Notes under the pieces: model-generated
Database searches by the model: none
Told to the model about the DNA's origin: nothing
The model's input: only the letters and a program-made list of their open reading frames with translations
In this document: piece after piece, positions 54,112-62,386 of the stretch
Layout of the letters: every line of letters starts with the position of its first letter
How positions within the stretch are numbered: the stretch's first letter is position 1
Position numbers and translations under genes: made by a program
Source: Kribbella monticola
Lineage (GTDB): Bacteria > Actinomycetota > Actinomycetes > Propionibacteriales > Kribbellaceae
Direction of reading: 5' to 3'
Assembly (NCBI RefSeq): GCF_003261635.1
Contig: NZ_QFXK01000038.1
Coordinates: forward strand, 186,001 to 250,000
DNA: 64,000 nt

Positions 54112-54534
54112 CTAGGCGGCGTGCGGGTAGTTGGCGGCGTCGATGCAGTCGAGGCATCGGCCGTCTGAGGTGGGGATGCAGTAGTCGGTGACGGTCCCGC
54201 AGAGTCCGCAGGTGCGGCGGGCCTGCATCGCCTTGTCCAGGGCGTTGAGCTGCAACGGCGACGGGACTCGCGACGGTCTGGCGAGATCCAGCCGGTACAG
54301 CCAGGCCCACCGCTTCCCGTTGCGCCACACGAGCAGCGCGTACGGTTCCTGACCTCCGGGAGACATGCGCATCGCCCGGAGCTGGCGGCGGGTGGCCAGA
54401 CCTGCGGGCGCCCACCGGAACTTGAACACCGGCGTTCCGTGGTAGTCCCATCCGAGGGCCTGTTGGCCGTTCCACAGCTCGATCCAGCACGACTTGGCGG
54501 GGTGCAGGCTGAGACCGTCGAGTACGGCGCTCAT
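54112..54534 (-). CDS. RRQRL-type zinc-binding AICE protein
   Basis: The 140-aa product starts at ATG 54534, overlapping the previous stop (ATGA). LATRRQLRAMRMSPGGQEPYALLVWRNGKRWAWLYRLDLA matches the RRQRL-motif family, and CGLCGTVTDYCIPTSDGRCLDC forms a Cys4 zinc ribbon near the C-terminus. It is typical of AICE replication-transfer operons. Function is unknown, perhaps nucleic-acid binding. Confidence 0.85.
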   Translation of the reverse strand: MSAVLDGLSLHPAKSCWIELWNGQQALGWDYHGTPVFKFRWAPAGLATRRQLRAMRMSPGGQEPYALLVWRNGKRWAWLYRLDLARPSRVPSPLQLNALDKAMQARRTCGLCGTVTDYCIPTSDGRCLDCIDAANYPHAA

Positions 54535-54890
54535 CGCTTGTCGGCCTTGCTGGTGGAATTCTGCCCGGCGCCCCGGACCGCGCGCATGTGGTTGATGACG
54601 TGGCGTCCGAGCCGGACTCGTAGCCCGGAGCCTTCGCACTTGCCGCAGTGTCGGTAGGCCTTGCCGAACGGGGACTTGAACTTGCCGACGCCCTTGCAGC
54701 GGCGGCACTTGCCGAACGGCCAGATCAGACAGGTGAGCAGGTAGAACGCGACAGCGACGATCACGATCAGTACGACCGTCGCGACCTGTCCAGCGGTATC
54801 GATGGTCGCGGCGAGGGTAGCGGGGGCGGCAGCGCTGTCGCTACCGTGGGTAGCGGCGGTCAGGGTGGCGGTAGCGGCGCGGGACAGCAT
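54531..54890 (-). CDS. Membrane protein with CxxC zinc-ribbon repeats
   Basis: The 119-aa product has one membrane helix (VATVVLIVIVAVAFYLLTCLIWPFG), then CRRCKGVGKFKSPFGK and CGKCEGSGL, two DnaJ-like CxxCxGxG units. It is typical of AICEs but has no assigned job; anchoring of transfer or replication proteins at the membrane is a guess. Its promoter side contains the GGTAGCG array. A DNA segment of the array lies within its 5' end. Confidence 0.8.
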   Translation of the reverse strand: MLSRAATATLTAATHGSDSAAAPATLAATIDTAGQVATVVLIVIVAVAFYLLTCLIWPFGKCRRCKGVGKFKSPFGKAYRHCGKCEGSGLRVRLGRHVINHMRAVRGAGQNSTSKADKR

Positions 54891-55045
54891 GGTGAGCCTC
54901 CAAGGGCCGGTTTTTGGGCGTGTGGGACCGTGGCCGCGACCCGCTACCTGCGGATATACGGCCTGGTGGGAGTTGGGTTGCGGGGTAGCGGGACGGGTAG
55001 CGCGAGCGCTACCGGTAGCGTCTAGGGCGCTACCTCACCCGTCCC
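54816..55045. repeat. GGTAGCG heptamer array: candidate clt, origin or operator
   Basis: GGTAGCG or its complement occurs ten times: 54816, 54839(-), 54849, 54870, 54942(-), 54984, 54996, 55007(-), 55014 and 55028(-). CGCTACCGGTAGCG (55007-55020) is a perfect palindrome. GGGACGGGT (54990-54998) and ACCCGTCCC (55037-55045) form outer inverted arms. The array begins inside the small membrane protein gene and ends near the traB stop, beside AT-rich bases. TraB of actinomycete plasmids recognises short repeats at clt loci; which function applies here is an inference. Confidence 0.75.
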
Positions 55046-55089
55046 GCACCCTCAGTGCAGTTGATTACTCTCTGTAGATAGTCTGGTGA

Positions 55090-57312
55090 TCAGTTGGCGC
55101 TGCCGTGGCGGGTCATCGCGGCGCGGAGATCGTCGGCGCTGACGCCCTTGCGGACCACGCCGTCGCGCTTGACGTTCACCGACGGGACACCGAGCGCGCG
55201 GGCCTGCGCGGAGATCGCCTCCGGCGTCGTGCCGTCGTACTGCTCCGGCATCTGGTTCGCCAGGCGTCCGGCGATCGTGTCCCAGTGCGCCTTGCCGTCC
55301 GGCCCCATCACGGTCAGCACGTCGGCCAGCACGTCACGGGTCGCCCGCTCCAGCGCCTCACCGGCCGCCTCACCGGTCAGCGTGCCGAGCTGCTCACGGT
55401 GCTTGCGGGCGGCGGTCAGGATCTTGTCCGCGTCGGCCGCGTCCGCGAGGAACGTGCGCACCGTGGGCGTGGCGTCGGTGACCCCGTACAGGTAGCCGAC
55501 ACCTCGGTACTCGTCCCCGACCGGCAGCGAGGATGCATCGAACCCCTCGGCGTAGGCGTCGCCACCGAGGACGGCTTCGGACACGATCCGGTTGCCGCAC
55601 TTGAGCGCGAACCGGGTGGAGTGGTTGTCGCGGTACCGGTTGAACAACCGGCCCACGTCACCCGCGCCGACACCTGACGGCTTCTGCGAGCTGGACTCGA
55701 TGATCACACCCGCCGACGGACCGACCGCCTGAATCCGCGACAGCTTCGCCGCGATCTCCTTGTTCACGGCCTGGTCTTCGGTCTCGAAGTAGACCTGGAA
55801 CTCCTCCATCACCATCACCAGCACCCGCAGATCCGGGTAGCGCGGGTCACGAGCGAGTTCCTTGGTCAGCTTGCCGTCCGGGCACATCGTGACCGGCAAC
55901 TTGGTCAGGACACTGTTCACCCGATCGATGTGGGCCAGCACCTCATCGAGGATCGCTTGCAGGTGCTCAATCGGGTTGTCATCGTTCGGGTTCGGGTGCG
56001 TCCCGAACACGGTCCGGTGCGCGATCTTCTTGAACCCCAGCCAGTCCGGAGAATTCTTGCCATCGACAACGACCAGCTTCACGAACGGGTCCAGCGCGGC
56101 GTGCAGGGCCACGAGCCGGGCGGCGAACGTCTTGCCCTTACGGGGCTGGGCACCGACCAGCAGCGAGTTCCACATCAGCGGCAGCCGGACCAGCGCGTCC
56201 CGCTCGTCCTTGCCGAACTTCACCGGGTCCCAGATCGACCGCGGCTTGCAGTCCAGCATGTCCGTGCGGCCCACCGGTACCGCCAGCGGGTCACGGTCGG
56301 ACACGAACAACGTGTGCCGCCGCGAGCTGGTCTTGTCCGGGGTCAGGAACACCTGATTCAGGTGCACATCGAGACCGGACGCGATCTTCTCCCGCACACC
56401 CACCACATCGGACCAACTCTTGCCGTACGGCAGATCCACGACGACCTGGGAACCGGTGTTCTTGGCATCGCGGGACATGGGCGAGCCGAACCGGACCTCC
56501 TGATCGGCACGGTCGGGCTTGCCGAGACCGGCCGCGTAGTACGCCCGGAGCACGATGTCTGAGTTGAGCTTGCGGTACCGGGGAGCGACCACGGCGGTAC
56601 CGAGTACGGTCTGACCTGCAGGTCTTCCGTAGTGCGCCAGCCCGGCGACCGCCGCCGCACCCGCGACCGCGAGACCAGCGGCCGGAGCCGCGTTCCACGC
56701 GATCGGCAGCCCGATCAGCAGACCCAGGTTCTGTGCCGCGAGGACCAGACCGCGCCACATGCGCGTGGCCTTGAGCTGACGGTGGATCTTCTCCCACTCC
56801 TTCAGCTCCCCGGCGTCGGCGGCCTTCTGCTCCAACTGCACCGAGTTCGGCACCCACCACCACCGCATCTGCCGACCGATCAGCCGCGACAGACCGCGAC
56901 CGGCGAACCAGCCGAACTTGGTTGCATACCAAGGCGATCGGACCGCATGGAACGCGGTCACGTGGCCAGCGCGGGCCAGTGCGCGGGTGGTGGTGGCGCG
57001 TAGGTTCTGCGGGTGGAGGTGGGTCGGGATGATCGGCAGCCGCTGCCCGTCCGCGACCGGTACCGGCAGACCGGGCGTGTCTACCGGAACGATGACCTTG
57101 CCGGTGGCCGGGTCGTCGTCGGTGTCGTCCAACGCGATCTCGTAGGCGGTGTCCATGCTCTGGACCTCGTCCGGCGACAGCGGGACCAGTACGCCGGCCG
57201 TTTCCTCGGGGGCGTGCGCTGCCTCGGTTGCGGCGTCTTGTACGTCGTCGCGGCGGGCGCGGTGGGCGTCCAGGTCGATCGGGTGAGGCAGGTTGTTCAT
57301 CGGCTCGGTCAT
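55090..57312 (-). CDS. traB: TraB/FtsK-like conjugative DNA translocase
   Basis: The 740-aa product starts at ATG 57312. The ATP site is GAQPRKGKT (about 388) with acidic Walker B VLVMVMEEF (about 498). N-terminal hydrophobic segments (LVLAAQNLGLLIGLPIAW, AAGLAVAGAAAVAGLA) anchor it. C-terminal helices (ISAQARALGVPSVNVKRDGV) resemble the winged-helix that recognises transfer repeats. TraB pumps double-stranded DNA between mycelial cells. It follows DUF2637 by 2 bp and precedes the GGTAGCG array. Confidence 0.93.
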   Translation of the reverse strand: MTEPMNNLPHPIDLDAHRARRDDVQDAATEAAHAPEETAGVLVPLSPDEVQSMDTAYEIALDDTDDDPATGKVIVPVDTPGLPVPVADGQRLPIIPTHLHPQNLRATTTRALARAGHVTAFHAVRSPWYATKFGWFAGRGLSRLIGRQMRWWWVPNSVQLEQKAADAGELKEWEKIHRQLKATRMWRGLVLAAQNLGLLIGLPIAWNAAPAAGLAVAGAAAVAGLAHYGRPAGQTVLGTAVVAPRYRKLNSDIVLRAYYAAGLGKPDRADQEVRFGSPMSRDAKNTGSQVVVDLPYGKSWSDVVGVREKIASGLDVHLNQVFLTPDKTSSRRHTLFVSDRDPLAVPVGRTDMLDCKPRSIWDPVKFGKDERDALVRLPLMWNSLLVGAQPRKGKTFAARLVALHAALDPFVKLVVVDGKNSPDWLGFKKIAHRTVFGTHPNPNDDNPIEHLQAILDEVLAHIDRVNSVLTKLPVTMCPDGKLTKELARDPRYPDLRVLVMVMEEFQVYFETEDQAVNKEIAAKLSRIQAVGPSAGVIIESSSQKPSGVGAGDVGRLFNRYRDNHSTRFALKCGNRIVSEAVLGGDAYAEGFDASSLPVGDEYRGVGYLYGVTDATPTVRTFLADAADADKILTAARKHREQLGTLTGEAAGEALERATRDVLADVLTVMGPDGKAHWDTIAGRLANQMPEQYDGTTPEAISAQARALGVPSVNVKRDGVVRKGVSADDLRAAMTRHGSAN

Positions 57313-57314
57313 GG

Positions 57315-58175
57315 TCAGTGGCTCCCGTTCTCGCGGGTGTGGATCAGGTGAGCTAGCGCGGCGCCCATGCCGAGCACGGCGACGGGCAGGCAGGCAACAG
57401 TGGTTGTGATCGGCCAGGGAGCGGCGGTGACGCCAGCGGCCTCTAGCAGGTGGTAGGCAACCTGCCCGAGCGCTCCGAGTGCGAGTGCGGACAGTGCGGA
57501 GACCTTGGCGAACTGCCGTGCCTTGGCCGGGACGCGGCCGGACAGCCACACCCGCAGCGCGAACGCGGCATAGGTCTCGACACCGATCGGAAGCGTGATT
57601 GCAGAGTTGATCGTGAAGCCGTCCGCGATCCCCGGCAGCGGGTGCACGACACCGAACCCGGTCAGCTCACCGAGACCGACCCAGCCGGACCAGACCGCGA
57701 CGAACGCAGGCAGCGCCAGCAGCAGCACCGGCCACGACCGAACCGGGCGCATCTCGTCCCCGGTCTCAGCCCCGGTGTCCGCCGTGGGCTCGTCGGCCGG
57801 GGAGATGCCGCCGCGCCGGGTCAGCCGCGGGAACCGGCCTAGCCAGCCCGGACGAAGCGCCGGAACCGGAGCTACAGGCGCCGTGACCTGCGGAAACTCC
57901 TCCTCAACAGGCTCGGGAGCCAACTCCGCGATCGTGGTGTCAGCGGTGGTCTCGTCCGGGTCCGGCACCGAATGCAACCGGGTCTCTGGACGGGCGTCGG
58001 TGTGCTCGTCGGTCAGGGCGGCGTGTACGGCCTTGGCCTTGTCCTTGCCGATCCGCAGGTGCTTCATCAGCCGGTTCTGCGACGGAACCTCGCCCAGCTC
58101 GGCCGCGAGTCGGCGTGCGGCCGGGATCAGGTCCTCAACCGGGACCGGGTACGACGTACGCAGCGGAGTGCTCAT
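57315..58175 (-). CDS. DUF2637 membrane protein (Spd-like)
   Basis: The 286-aa protein has a soluble N-terminal helical part (SQNRLMKHLRIGKDKAKAVHAAL), an acidic linker and four membrane segments (VLLLALPAFVAVWSGWVGLG, INSAITLPIGVETYAAFALR, VSALSALALGALGQVAYHLL, TTTVACLPVAVLGMGAALAHL). It is placed beside traB as in many AICEs, where such proteins are linked to spread of the element. It overlaps the 74-aa gene by 4 bp and lies 2 bp from traB. Confidence 0.85.
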   Translation of the reverse strand: MSTPLRTSYPVPVEDLIPAARRLAAELGEVPSQNRLMKHLRIGKDKAKAVHAALTDEHTDARPETRLHSVPDPDETTADTTIAELAPEPVEEEFPQVTAPVAPVPALRPGWLGRFPRLTRRGGISPADEPTADTGAETGDEMRPVRSWPVLLLALPAFVAVWSGWVGLGELTGFGVVHPLPGIADGFTINSAITLPIGVETYAAFALRVWLSGRVPAKARQFAKVSALSALALGALGQVAYHLLEAAGVTAAPWPITTTVACLPVAVLGMGAALAHLIHTRENGSH

Positions 58176-58396
58176 CGCGCCTGACCTCCCGTCAGATGGC
58201 TAGCGACCCAGCCGCCCGCATGCGGCAGCGTGTCGGCGGTGTGCAAGACGTGGTCCCCGTGCCAGACGATCCACGCCGTCCCCAGCGCCGTACGGGGCGA
58301 GACGACCTGGACCAGGTCGTAACCGGCCAGCTTCCACCAGCCGAGATCGACCTGGACAAGATCAGAGACCGGCAACTCGGCAACGGCGGCGGTCAT
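58172..58396 (-). CDS. Small AICE protein, function unknown
   Basis: This 74-aa protein has a beta-rich centre (LVQVDLGWWKLAGYDLVQVV, WIVWHGDHVLHTADTLPH). It overlaps DUF6284 and DUF2637 genes by 4 bp each, so it belongs to the transfer operon. No family name is recognised. Confidence 0.75.
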   Translation of the reverse strand: MTAAVAELPVSDLVQVDLGWWKLAGYDLVQVVSPRTALGTAWIVWHGDHVLHTADTLPHAGGWVASHLTGGQAR

Positions 58397-58641
58397 GCCA
58401 CAACCTCCGTCTTCGGGTCGCGGTCGGCCAGCACGCGGGCGGTCTCGATCACGCGATGGGCGGCGCGGCGAACGCGGCGGCCGTCCAATACCGACGCGTT
58501 CGGCCCCGCGTTGATCAACGCGATCTGCGCGTCCAGGAGGTCCAGCTCAGCCGCGATCAGCGGCCACTCGCGCTCGATAGCGGCCAGCTCGGCGGCAGAC
58601 GGTTCCTCGCCAGCGACGACCGACAGGTGGATGATGCTCAT
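58393..58641 (-). CDS. DUF6284 family protein
   Basis: The 82-aa helical protein (SAAELAAIEREWPLIAAELDLLDAQIAL, then RRVRRAAHRVIETARVLAD) matches DUF6284, a small actinobacterial family found in mobile elements. It is the first gene of the leftward transfer operon, behind the putative promoter at 58753-58807. Confidence 0.8.
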   Translation of the reverse strand: MSIIHLSVVAGEEPSAAELAAIEREWPLIAAELDLLDAQIALINAGPNASVLDGRRVRRAAHRVIETARVLADRDPKTEVVA

Positions 58642-58752
58642 TGGGTTCTGCTCCTGTTCGTAGAGGGACTGGTGCAGCCCGGACGCCTCGGCGGTGCCAG
58701 CCGCCGGGGCGTCGCTCTTGTAAGCCGAACCAGAACTTGAAGCGATACCGTG

Positions 58753-58807
58753 TTGCGCAACACCATATGCCTTCGGCGAGAGTTGCGCAATGGAGGAGCG
58801 ATACACT
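58753..58807. promoter_or_regulatory. Divergent promoter region with two TTGCGCAA palindromes
   Basis: TTGCGCAA occurs at 58753-58760 and 58783-58790, exactly 30 bp apart. On the minus strand, TTGCGC (58790-58785), a 17-bp spacer and TATGGT (58767-58762) form a sigma-70-like promoter for the transfer operon. On the plus strand, TACACT (58802-58807) ends six bases before ATG 58814, which suits a leaderless mRNA. A repressor could bind both palindromes. Confidence 0.6.
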
Positions 58808-58813
58808 GGTTTG

Positions 58814-59050
58814 ATGAGTGATCCAAGGGAAGCGCTCTCGGCCGCCACCACCAGGTACCGAGAGACCGAATCCGCCCACGAAGAGGCGCGGCAAGCAGTG
58901 CTAGCAGCCGCGTTAGCCGCTCTGCGTGCGGGAGTGACCCCTACCGAGGTCGAGCGACTCTCGCCGTTCACGTCGGCATATATCCGCCGAAAGGCCCGCG
59001 CCGAAGGGGTGCCTCCCGCGCCTCCCGGACCCAAGCGGGCCAGTTCCTGA
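58814..59050 (+). CDS. Small helical DNA-binding-like protein
   Basis: The start is ATG 58814. The 78-aa product has a helical N-terminus and a C-terminal ALRAGVTPTEVERLSPFTSAYIRRKARAEGVP pattern that resembles a simple HTH or sigma region 4. It is transcribed alone, divergent from the transfer operon. A control role is inferred from position. Confidence 0.65.
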   Translation: MSDPREALSAATTRYRETESAHEEARQAVLAAALAALRAGVTPTEVERLSPFTSAYIRRKARAEGVPPAPPGPKRASS

Positions 59051-59115
59051 GTGGTCGGTTCGTCCATGGCTTCAGCCTCAAGCCGAATCCGGCTATCGAC
59101 GTGCACTCAGCAGGC

Positions 59116-59133
59116 TGCGCACTTTTGTGCGCA
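59116..59133. promoter_or_regulatory. Inverted repeat TGCGCAC-TTTT-GTGCGCA, candidate operator
   Basis: Perfect 7-bp arms with a 4-bp T spacer lie 58 bp upstream of the XRE regulator start. Autoregulation by that regulator is plausible. Confidence 0.6.
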
Positions 59134-59190
59134 TTACCCGACCGGGCACACGGTTCACTAGAGGGACCAGATCAACGAGGGGAAGTGCAG

Positions 59191-60384
59191 ATGCACATCG
59201 GGGAGCGCATCGGGGCGTACCGCAAGCGACGTGGGATGTCGCAAGACGCTCTGGCGGGCCTCGTCGGAATGTCGCGGTCTTGGCTCTCACAGGTCGAGCG
59301 CGGGATTCGCGGCGTCGATCGACTGTCCACCCTGAACGACCTAGCAACCGTCTTGCGAATCGATGTTGCCGACCTGATCGGCCGCGACTGGGTCCTAGCC
59401 CCTGACGCACCAGAGCAAGTGACGGCAGTCGATGCGGTACGAAGCCAGCTCGCGAGCTACCACCACCTACTGGGCGAGCAGGCGGCTCCGTGGCCACTCC
59501 CCCAGCTCCGCACGGGAGCTGTCCAGGTCCACCAGGCATACCAGGCGGCGGAGTACCACCGCGCGACTGAGATGTTGCCCGCCTTGATCGAGGCGGCCGA
59601 CGCACTCGACGGCTACCAGGGACGCGAGGACCGCGAGACGCATCTCGCTCGATGCTCGGTCTACGTGGCCGCCGCAAAGCTCCTGACCAAGGTGGGTGAG
59701 CACCAGCTCGGCTGGTTGGCCGCCGACCGCGCAACCCACGCCGCCCTCGCGGCCGACTCCAAGGCCGCGCAGGGTATGGCCGCCTATCAGGTCGTGATCG
59801 CGCTCCTGCGAAGCGAGCGCATCGACGATGCCGAGCGCGTGGCCATACGGTCCGCCGAGGGCCTCATGCCGCTGATCGGGTCCGACACGCCAGACACCGT
59901 CTCGCTCGCCGGTTCCCTGTGGCTCATCTCGTCAGTCATCGCTGCACGCCGCACCGACCGCTCCACCGCCGCGGAGCGCCTGGGTACGGCGGGGCAGCTT
60001 GCCGACCTCCTGGGCCACGACGGCAACCATTGGTGGACAGCGTTCGGGCCTACCAACGTCCAGATCCACCGCGCCTCGGTGGCATCCGAGTTCGGCGACC
60101 CGTACGACGTACTTCGGGCCGCCACCGAAATCGACTCGAGCACACTGCCGGCGGGCCTCCAGGGCCGCCGATCCCGCCTCCACATCGACCTCGCATGGGC
60201 ACAAACCCAGGCGAAGAACGACATGGAAGCGATCCTCCACCTCCAGCAGGCCGAACGCGTCGCCCCCGAAGCGATCCGCTACCACACCATCGCCCGCGAG
60301 CTGGTCCGCGAACTACTCCGCCGCTCTCGCAAACCCACCCCAGCCCTTACCGCCATCGCGAACCGAGCAGGAGTCCTAGATTGA
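59191..60384 (+). CDS. XRE-family regulator with TPR-like C-terminus
   Basis: The start is ATG 59191 with CGAGGGG upstream. The 397-aa product has an N-terminal HTH (IGERIGAYRKRRGMSQDALAGLVGMSRSWLSQVERG) and a C-terminal helical region resembling tetratricopeptide repeats (ATEMLPALIEAADAL onward). This architecture occurs in mobile-element control proteins that respond to small signals. Its stop overlaps a TTG start of the flavoprotein gene (TTGA). Confidence 0.9.
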   Translation: MHIGERIGAYRKRRGMSQDALAGLVGMSRSWLSQVERGIRGVDRLSTLNDLATVLRIDVADLIGRDWVLAPDAPEQVTAVDAVRSQLASYHHLLGEQAAPWPLPQLRTGAVQVHQAYQAAEYHRATEMLPALIEAADALDGYQGREDRETHLARCSVYVAAAKLLTKVGEHQLGWLAADRATHAALAADSKAAQGMAAYQVVIALLRSERIDDAERVAIRSAEGLMPLIGSDTPDTVSLAGSLWLISSVIAARRTDRSTAAERLGTAGQLADLLGHDGNHWWTAFGPTNVQIHRASVASEFGDPYDVLRAATEIDSSTLPAGLQGRRSRLHIDLAWAQTQAKNDMEAILHLQQAERVAPEAIRYHTIARELVRELLRRSRKPTPALTAIANRAGVLD

Positions 60385-60923
60385 CCAGCAAGACCCTCTA
60401 CATCGTCGTCTGTGGCGCTCCCCTGGCATCCCGAGCCGGTGACGGTGTCCGGGCCGCCCGCGAGCACGGCTGGGACCCCTACGTCATCCCCACCGGCGCC
60501 GCTATGCCCTGGCTCGCCGACCAGGACCTAGGAGGTGCCCCTGTCATCACGGGCAACCGCACCCCAGACCAGCCGAAGCGCACCCCACCGGCCGACGCTG
60601 TCGCCGTCGTCCCCATGACGTTCAACACCCTCAACGCTTGGGCGAACGGGAACGCCCACACCTACTCGCTAACCACGCTATGCGCCGCGCTCGGGTCGCG
60701 GACGCCAACCGTCGCCGTTCCATTCGCGAAGTCCGACCTAACCGGTCATCCGGCTTGGCTCGCCTCGCTCGCAGTGCTCCGGTATGCCGGGGTTCGGATC
60801 ACTGATCCGCACACCGGTTCAATCGCCACAGTCGAGCCCATCGAATCCGGCACAGGCCAGCAGGTGGCGAACGACTTCCGGTGGGAATGGGTCTTGGATC
60901 GACTTCAAGCAACCGACTCGTGA
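60381..60923 (+). CDS. Flavoprotein (phosphopantothenoylcysteine decarboxylase-like)
   Basis: The 180-aa product begins at TTG 60381 within the overlap TTGA, with CAGGAG 8 nt upstream. LYIVVCGAPLASRAGDGVRAAREHGWDPYVIPTG is the FMN-binding Rossmann-like start; VVPMTFNTLNAWANGNAHTYSLTTL and VAVPFAKSDLTGHPAWLASLAVLRYAGVRI follow. In AICEs such genes commonly accompany XRE regulators. A redox or signal-modifying role is only an inference. Confidence 0.85.
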   Translation: MTSKTLYIVVCGAPLASRAGDGVRAAREHGWDPYVIPTGAAMPWLADQDLGGAPVITGNRTPDQPKRTPPADAVAVVPMTFNTLNAWANGNAHTYSLTTLCAALGSRTPTVAVPFAKSDLTGHPAWLASLAVLRYAGVRITDPHTGSIATVEPIESGTGQQVANDFRWEWVLDRLQATDS

Positions 60924-60960
60924 TGGCTGAACCACCAACTGCGAGGACGCTGGAGTGACA

Positions 60961-61632
60961 ATGACAGAACCTATCGACCGACTCATGGCCCTCTATGACG
61001 ACCTTGAGAACGTCGCCTTCGAAGACGCCAGCGCAGATCTGGCGGGAGTTGCACACGGTTGGTACGTGCGCATCCGGCAGACCTGTCGAGCACTCCTCTT
61101 GCTCCATTCGAACGACTTCGGCGATGAGGCATCTCCACTGCGGCGGTCAATCATCGAGCACGCGGTTGCTTTGTATTGGCTCGTAGACGCCAAGGAAACA
61201 GCACTCGATGCACTTAGCCGCCAACACCAAGGACGAACAAAGTTGACGGCGGATAACCTTGGCGAGGGCTGGAGTATCACCAGGGAGGACCTCAGCCGAA
61301 TCCTTGACGCCGAGATCGACCCATCACCACAGGAAACCTATCTAAAGTTCACTCATCAATGCCAGAAATATGGATTCTCAGAAATTATGGTCGCTTGGTT
61401 GACCGAAACAGCCACGTGCCATCCGAGCCTTCTAAGCGCAGAGTCGTACGTCGACGAGACAGACGGACAGAGAGTCCTGCTAAAAGACAGTAAGCGTTTC
61501 GCGGAAACCGACGTCAAGCTAGCACTGTCGATCTTCCTTCTCATTGCCTCTGGCGCTTTCAACCATCTCCTCAAGGGGCAGCCGTGGACTACTGAACTTG
61601 AGGAAATCGAGAGACAGATGACGGCAGATTAA
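60961..61632 (+). CDS. Helical protein, possibly DUF5677-like, function unknown
   Basis: The start is ATG 60961 with GGAG six bases before it; an upstream GTG lacks this spacing. The 223-aa product is helical, with RRSIIEHAVALYWLVD near residue 55 resembling DUF5677, but I am not sure. The 3' part is clearly AT-richer than AICE core genes and matches the composition of the convergent CBASS pair. It may be cargo of the same origin. Confidence 0.7.
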   Translation: MTEPIDRLMALYDDLENVAFEDASADLAGVAHGWYVRIRQTCRALLLLHSNDFGDEASPLRRSIIEHAVALYWLVDAKETALDALSRQHQGRTKLTADNLGEGWSITREDLSRILDAEIDPSPQETYLKFTHQCQKYGFSEIMVAWLTETATCHPSLLSAESYVDETDGQRVLLKDSKRFAETDVKLALSIFLLIASGAFNHLLKGQPWTTELEEIERQMTAD

Positions 61633-61732
61633 GCAAACCAACGGGCGAGACCTATGCGAGCCAATCAGCTTCTGACACTGAGTCCCACATCCTACAGAGT
61701 CGCCTGCGCGCTCGATCCCATTAGGTGGATGG

Positions 61733-62383
61733 TTACGGTGCGACCTGTTTCCTCATATTGATGTAGTTCTCAATGTCATCGAATGAGGAGTAGCCTTTCG
61801 TTCGATCGATAAGCTGTGCCTCCAGGTCACCCTTTGTGTACCTGTCGGTGAAATAGACCCCGGAGAGCAGCCTTGGGGATCTAGTTGCTATGTCAAAGAC
61901 GCAGGTGCCTACGTGACGACCGCTCCTATGCTGATGCGATTGCTTCGGATCATTCTCGTAGATGAAGGTCAAGCATTCGATATCAGCCCCATTGGCCTGC
62001 CACCAGAAAAACGTACGACTCCGACTAGAACTCTCCGCAGTGAATTGCCGAACATGGACCGACCAGTAGCTTTGACTGACGGTCATATACGCCGGAATGG
62101 GGCCCTTATTGCCACCGGGCGGGATGTGACTCTCAGCAGTCGGCGTCAACTCGACGCTCCAGAGGCCATCAATACGCGGTCGCCGTGTCAGGTGCTTAAA
62201 CAAGGGCATCCGCCAAAGCAGCACGTCCCAGAAGGTGACCGCAATCGCGCCGAGAGCGGGTAAGACGGCAGCGAGACGCTTGAAGAAACTGTCCAATTCC
62301 ACGCCGGACAGGTAAAGAATGATGCTGTAGACAATTCCGACAGCCAGTATCGCCAGACGCACGGGTGCGGTCGGCCGCGTCAC
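61733..62383 (-). CDS. cap15: Cap15-like CBASS effector (two-TM beta-barrel)
   Basis: The 216-aa protein starts at GTG 62383. Two membrane helices (about 9-27 and 38-56) precede a soluble domain that opens with RIDGLWSVEL and continues in beta strands (YMTVSQSYWSVHVRQF, CLTFIYEN, GTCVFDIATRSPRLLSGVYF). This matches the 2TM plus beta-barrel layout of Cap15 effectors, which sense cyclic nucleotides and disrupt the inner membrane. It lies 3 bp after the CD-NTase stop with GGGGA upstream. AT-rich composition sets it apart from the AICE core. Confidence 0.85.
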   Translation of the reverse strand: MTRPTAPVRLAILAVGIVYSIILYLSGVELDSFFKRLAAVLPALGAIAVTFWDVLLWRMPLFKHLTRRPRIDGLWSVELTPTAESHIPPGGNKGPIPAYMTVSQSYWSVHVRQFTAESSSRSRTFFWWQANGADIECLTFIYENDPKQSHQHRSGRHVGTCVFDIATRSPRLLSGVYFTDRYTKGDLEAQLIDRTKGYSSFDDIENYINMRKQVAP

Positions 62384-62386
62384 CAG

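Noticed and set aside
58172..58641. The two small adjacent genes as a toxin-antitoxin pair
   Set aside because: One matches DUF6284 and both belong to a long overlapping transfer operon; neither shows toxin motifs.
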